Source: an uncultured Collinsella sp. (GTDB lineage Bacteria; Actinomycetota; Coriobacteriia; Coriobacteriales; Coriobacteriaceae). From it: DNA of 6,978 nucleotides. Under the pieces are notes generated by a model, which saw nothing but the letters and a program-made list of their open reading frames with translations, was not told where the DNA came from and searched no databases. Below, piece after piece: positions 5,710-6,978 of the stretch. How positions within the stretch are numbered: position 1 is the first letter of the stretch; every line of letters begins with the position of its first letter. Location of the stretch: contig USOG01000076.1 in the NCBI GenBank assembly GCA_900556365.1, forward strand, positions 1 through 6,978. Direction: 5' to 3'. A program made the position numbers and the translations under genes.

Positions 5710-6276
5710 ATGAATGAGATTTCCAACATACATGCGTTTGAAGGCGAGGATTTTCTGCACGCCTGCTTTGTGTGGGGGATGGCCGTGCTCGGCGCATTTG
5801 CCGTGTGCTTGGTGCCGGTGTTTATGCTGATGGGCGGGCCTGCGGACTTGGATGCGGCTGACGCGGGCGGCTGGACCACGGTCTTGGGCTGGATAGTCGG
5901 CTTGGCTGCGGTTTCGGCGGCGTCATTTGCCGTGCACGAGCTGGTGCACGGTGTGTTTTTTAAGCTGCTGGCGCCTGCGGGCGCGCAGGTGACCTTTGGG
6001 GCGAATCGCGAGACGGCGATGATCTATGCCTGCGCCGAAGGCGTGGTGTATTCGCGCTGGCGGTACGTGGCAGTTTGCCTGGCGCCGACGGTTGTTGTGA
6101 CGACAGCGTTTGCCCTGGGGTTTGCGTTCTCGGGCTATCCGCTGCTGTGCTACCTGGCGGCCGGCTTGCATTTGTCGGGCTGTGTGGGCGACTGGTATTA
6201 CGTGCGGACCATTTTGCGCGACCGCCGCATTGTCGCCTGCGAGGACACGTCCTTCGGCGTGCGCTTTTTCGGGTGA
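5710..6276 (+). CDS. DUF3267-like membrane protein with an HExxH putative metallopeptidase motif
   Basis: A 188-residue integral membrane protein. Hydrophobic segments lie at about 18-41, 56-75, 118-141 and 143-158. At the end of the second segment is HELVH (76-80), an HExxH zinc-binding signature embedded in the membrane, which together with the layout and size points to the DUF3267 group of putative zincin-like peptidases. A later conserved-looking GCVGDWYY (157-164), just after the fourth segment, contains Asp161, a candidate third metal ligand; this is inferred. No substrate is known for the group to my knowledge. The start ATG 5710 is forced by an in-frame stop just upstream and has no Shine-Dalgarno sequence. 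The TGA (6274-6276) overlaps the ribosome binding site of queH, so the two genes are almost certainly one transcript with linked translation. A non-catalytic role is possible. Confidence 0.75.
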   Translation: MNEISNIHAFEGEDFLHACFVWGMAVLGAFAVCLVPVFMLMGGPADLDAADAGGWTTVLGWIVGLAAVSAASFAVHELVHGVFFKLLAPAGAQVTFGANRETAMIYACAEGVVYSRWRYVAVCLAPTVVVTTAFALGFAFSGYPLLCYLAAGLHLSGCVGDWYYVRTILRDRRIVACEDTSFGVRFFG

Positions 6277-6280
6277 GGAG
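6275..6280 (+). promoter_or_regulatory. Ribosome binding site that decides the queH start
   Basis: GAGGAG overlaps the stop codon of the upstream gene and directly abuts an ATG at 6281, which is too close to be used well. The second ATG, at 6287, lies six bases downstream, the normal spacing, and gives a protein beginning M-K-P-L-L-L-H, like family members. The 6287 start is therefore preferred. Confidence 0.7.
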
Positions 6281-6286
6281 ATGTCG

Positions 6287-6862
6287 ATGAAGCCGTTGTT
6301 GTTGCACGCCTGCTGTGCGCCGTGCTCTCTTGAGCCGGTCCGCCTGCTGCGCGAGGAAGGATTTGAGCCCACAATCTGCTGGACAAACCCCAATATTCAG
6401 CCGCACGATGAATGGCAGCGGCGTTTGGACGAGCTGCGCCGGTGGTGTGCCGATGGCGACATCGAGCTTATCGAGGCGGGGGAGGACCGGGAGCGCTGGG
6501 AGGCCGGCGTGGCCCCGCTGGGCGCCGATCGAGCCCGTCGCTGTCGCGCATGCTATGCCCTGCGTCTGGCCGAGGCGTGCCGTGTGGCCCAGGAGCGCGG
6601 GTTTGAGTTTGTGGGCACGACGCTCGCCGTCTCGCCGTATCAGTTGTTCGAAACCTGCAATGATGTGTTGGAGCGTCTGGCTGCCGCCCGCGGTCTCACT
6701 CCGGTGATTCGTGATTTTCGTCCGTATTACCCCGAGGCCACGCGTCGTTCGCGCGAGCTGGGCATGTATCGGCAGAACTACTGCGGCTGCCGATTCTCGG
6801 CCGTCGAGGCGGCCATGGACCGCGCCCGCATCCGCGACGAGCGCAAAGCCGCCAAAAAGTAG
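6287..6862 (+). CDS. queH: Epoxyqueuosine reductase QueH
   Basis: QueH (formerly DUF208) is the cobalamin-independent iron-sulfur enzyme that reduces epoxyqueuosine to queuosine at the wobble position of tRNAs with GUN anticodons, the last step of queuosine synthesis; it replaces QueG. The 191 residues match the family in length and carry its cysteine motifs: LHACCAPCS (6-14), RRCRACYALRL (85-94 region, Cys86 and Cys89), and the C-terminal YRQNYCGCRFS (161-171, Cys166 and Cys168). These paired cysteines hold the [4Fe-4S] cluster and an additional metal site or redox centre in characterised members. The TNPNIQP segment (33-39) and GTTLAVSPYQ (110-119) are also typical. The tail is lysine-rich. 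The gene is preceded without a gap by the DUF3267 gene and followed by queA, which makes its substrate. The open frame extends 59 codons upstream inside the DUF3267 gene, but that part is not QueH-like. Confidence 0.95.
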   Translation: MKPLLLHACCAPCSLEPVRLLREEGFEPTICWTNPNIQPHDEWQRRLDELRRWCADGDIELIEAGEDRERWEAGVAPLGADRARRCRACYALRLAEACRVAQERGFEFVGTTLAVSPYQLFETCNDVLERLAAARGLTPVIRDFRPYYPEATRRSRELGMYRQNYCGCRFSAVEAAMDRARIRDERKAAKK

Positions 6863-6881
6863 TTCATTTGGGCTGGCAGCC

Positions 6882-6890
6882 TGCTAGGAT
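6882..6890 (+). promoter_or_regulatory. Candidate extended -10 promoter for queA
   Basis: TGC-TAGGAT (hexamer 6885-6890) resembles the extended -10 element before the small gene at 2069. The start would be near 6897, leaving a 30-base leader with the Shine-Dalgarno sequence. A weak -35 candidate TTCATT (6863-6868) lies 16 bases upstream. A near-palindrome GGCTGgCAGCC (6871-6881) fills the spacer directly before the TG and could be an operator, but it is short. Confidence 0.45.
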
Positions 6891-6912
6891 GTAGAGCGGA
6901 CTTTAGCTATAT

Positions 6913-6918
6913 AAGGAG
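6913..6918 (+). promoter_or_regulatory. Ribosome binding site that decides the queA start
   Basis: AAGGAG lies eight bases before GTG 6927 and fourteen before the in-frame ATG 6933. The spacing favours the GTG start. Confidence 0.7.
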
Positions 6919-6926
6919 TATCCGAC

Positions 6927-6978
6927 GTGTCTATGCGTACCGATGATTTTGACTACAACCTTCCTGAGGAACTGATCG
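6927..6978 (+). CDS. queA: tRNA preQ1(34) S-adenosylmethionine ribosyltransferase-isomerase QueA, 3' truncated
   Basis: Only 17 codons are in the window, reading M-S-M-R-T-D-D-F-D-Y-N-L-P-E-E-L-I. The D-D-F-D-Y-N-L-P-E-E-L-I stretch is the characteristic QueA N terminus (family form S-D-F-D-Y-D-L-P-x-E-L-I-A). QueA transfers and isomerises the ribosyl part of S-adenosylmethionine onto preQ1 already inserted in tRNA, giving epoxyqueuosine, the substrate of the upstream neighbour QueH. The GTG start is chosen for its Shine-Dalgarno spacing. It appears to have its own promoter, though read-through from queH is likely because no terminator lies between. Confidence 0.88.
   Translation, partial: MSMRTDDFDYNLPEELI

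Noticed and set aside
6110..6286. N-terminal extension of the queH frame by 59 codons
   Set aside because: It lies wholly inside the DUF3267 gene in another frame, does not resemble QueH, and the Shine-Dalgarno site supports the start at 6287.
6891..6926. A preQ1 riboswitch in front of queA
   Set aside because: The leader is only about 30 bases and shows neither the C-rich hairpin loop nor the A-rich tail of preQ1-I; it is also too short for other classes.
1..6978. CRISPR arrays, transposases, phage genes, toxin-antitoxin pairs or defence genes
   Set aside because: No repeated spacers, terminal inverted repeats or matching protein families were seen; every gene except the small membrane protein resembles a chromosomal housekeeping or conserved family.

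Overview
The window looks like a stretch of core chromosome from a GC-rich actinobacterium of the class Coriobacteriia, most likely Collinsella or a close relative. That placement rests on base composition, the character of the proteins, and apparent leaderless promoters mixed with Shine-Dalgarno-led ones. It is inferred from memory, not from a search. I see no phage, insertion sequence, CRISPR array, tRNA or rRNA gene.

Layout. A 5'-truncated DegV-family fatty-acid-binding protein (+, 1-704) converges on a TIM-barrel protein of unknown function (-, 786-1877), with a hairpin between them that could terminate both. A promoter region (1878-2068) separates the TIM-barrel gene from a divergent 56-residue single-span membrane protein (+, 2069-2239). 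This small gene converges tail to tail, 24 bases apart, on a two-gene minus-strand unit. The first gene of that unit is a divergent methionyl-tRNA-synthetase-like protein (3427-5577), and the second is a NOL1/NOP2/Sun-family RNA cytosine-C5 methyltransferase (2264-3367). From a shared intergenic region (5578-5709) a plus-strand unit runs the other way: a DUF3267-type membrane protein with an HExxH motif (5710-6276), then queH (6287-6862). After a 64-base gap with its own promoter, queA begins and runs off the right edge (6927-6978).

How the genes relate. Most of the right two thirds concerns tRNA and translation. QueA makes epoxyqueuosine in tRNA and QueH reduces it to queuosine, so these are consecutive steps of one pathway. 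The synthetase-like gene and the RNA methyltransferase are co-directional and 59 bases apart, probably one transcript. The DUF3267 protein is coupled to queH by position (its stop codon overlaps the queH ribosome binding site), but no functional link is known to me.

Nothing here amounts to a clear new multi-gene system. The most interesting object is the methionyl-tRNA-synthetase-like protein. It keeps the residues that read the CAU anticodon, but its KMSKS loop reads KASSS, several methionine-pocket positions are changed, and it has an altered zinc knuckle and a large insertion. Secondary points are the two apparently leaderless genes, the long terminal extensions on the TIM-barrel protein, and the unannotated-size small membrane protein.
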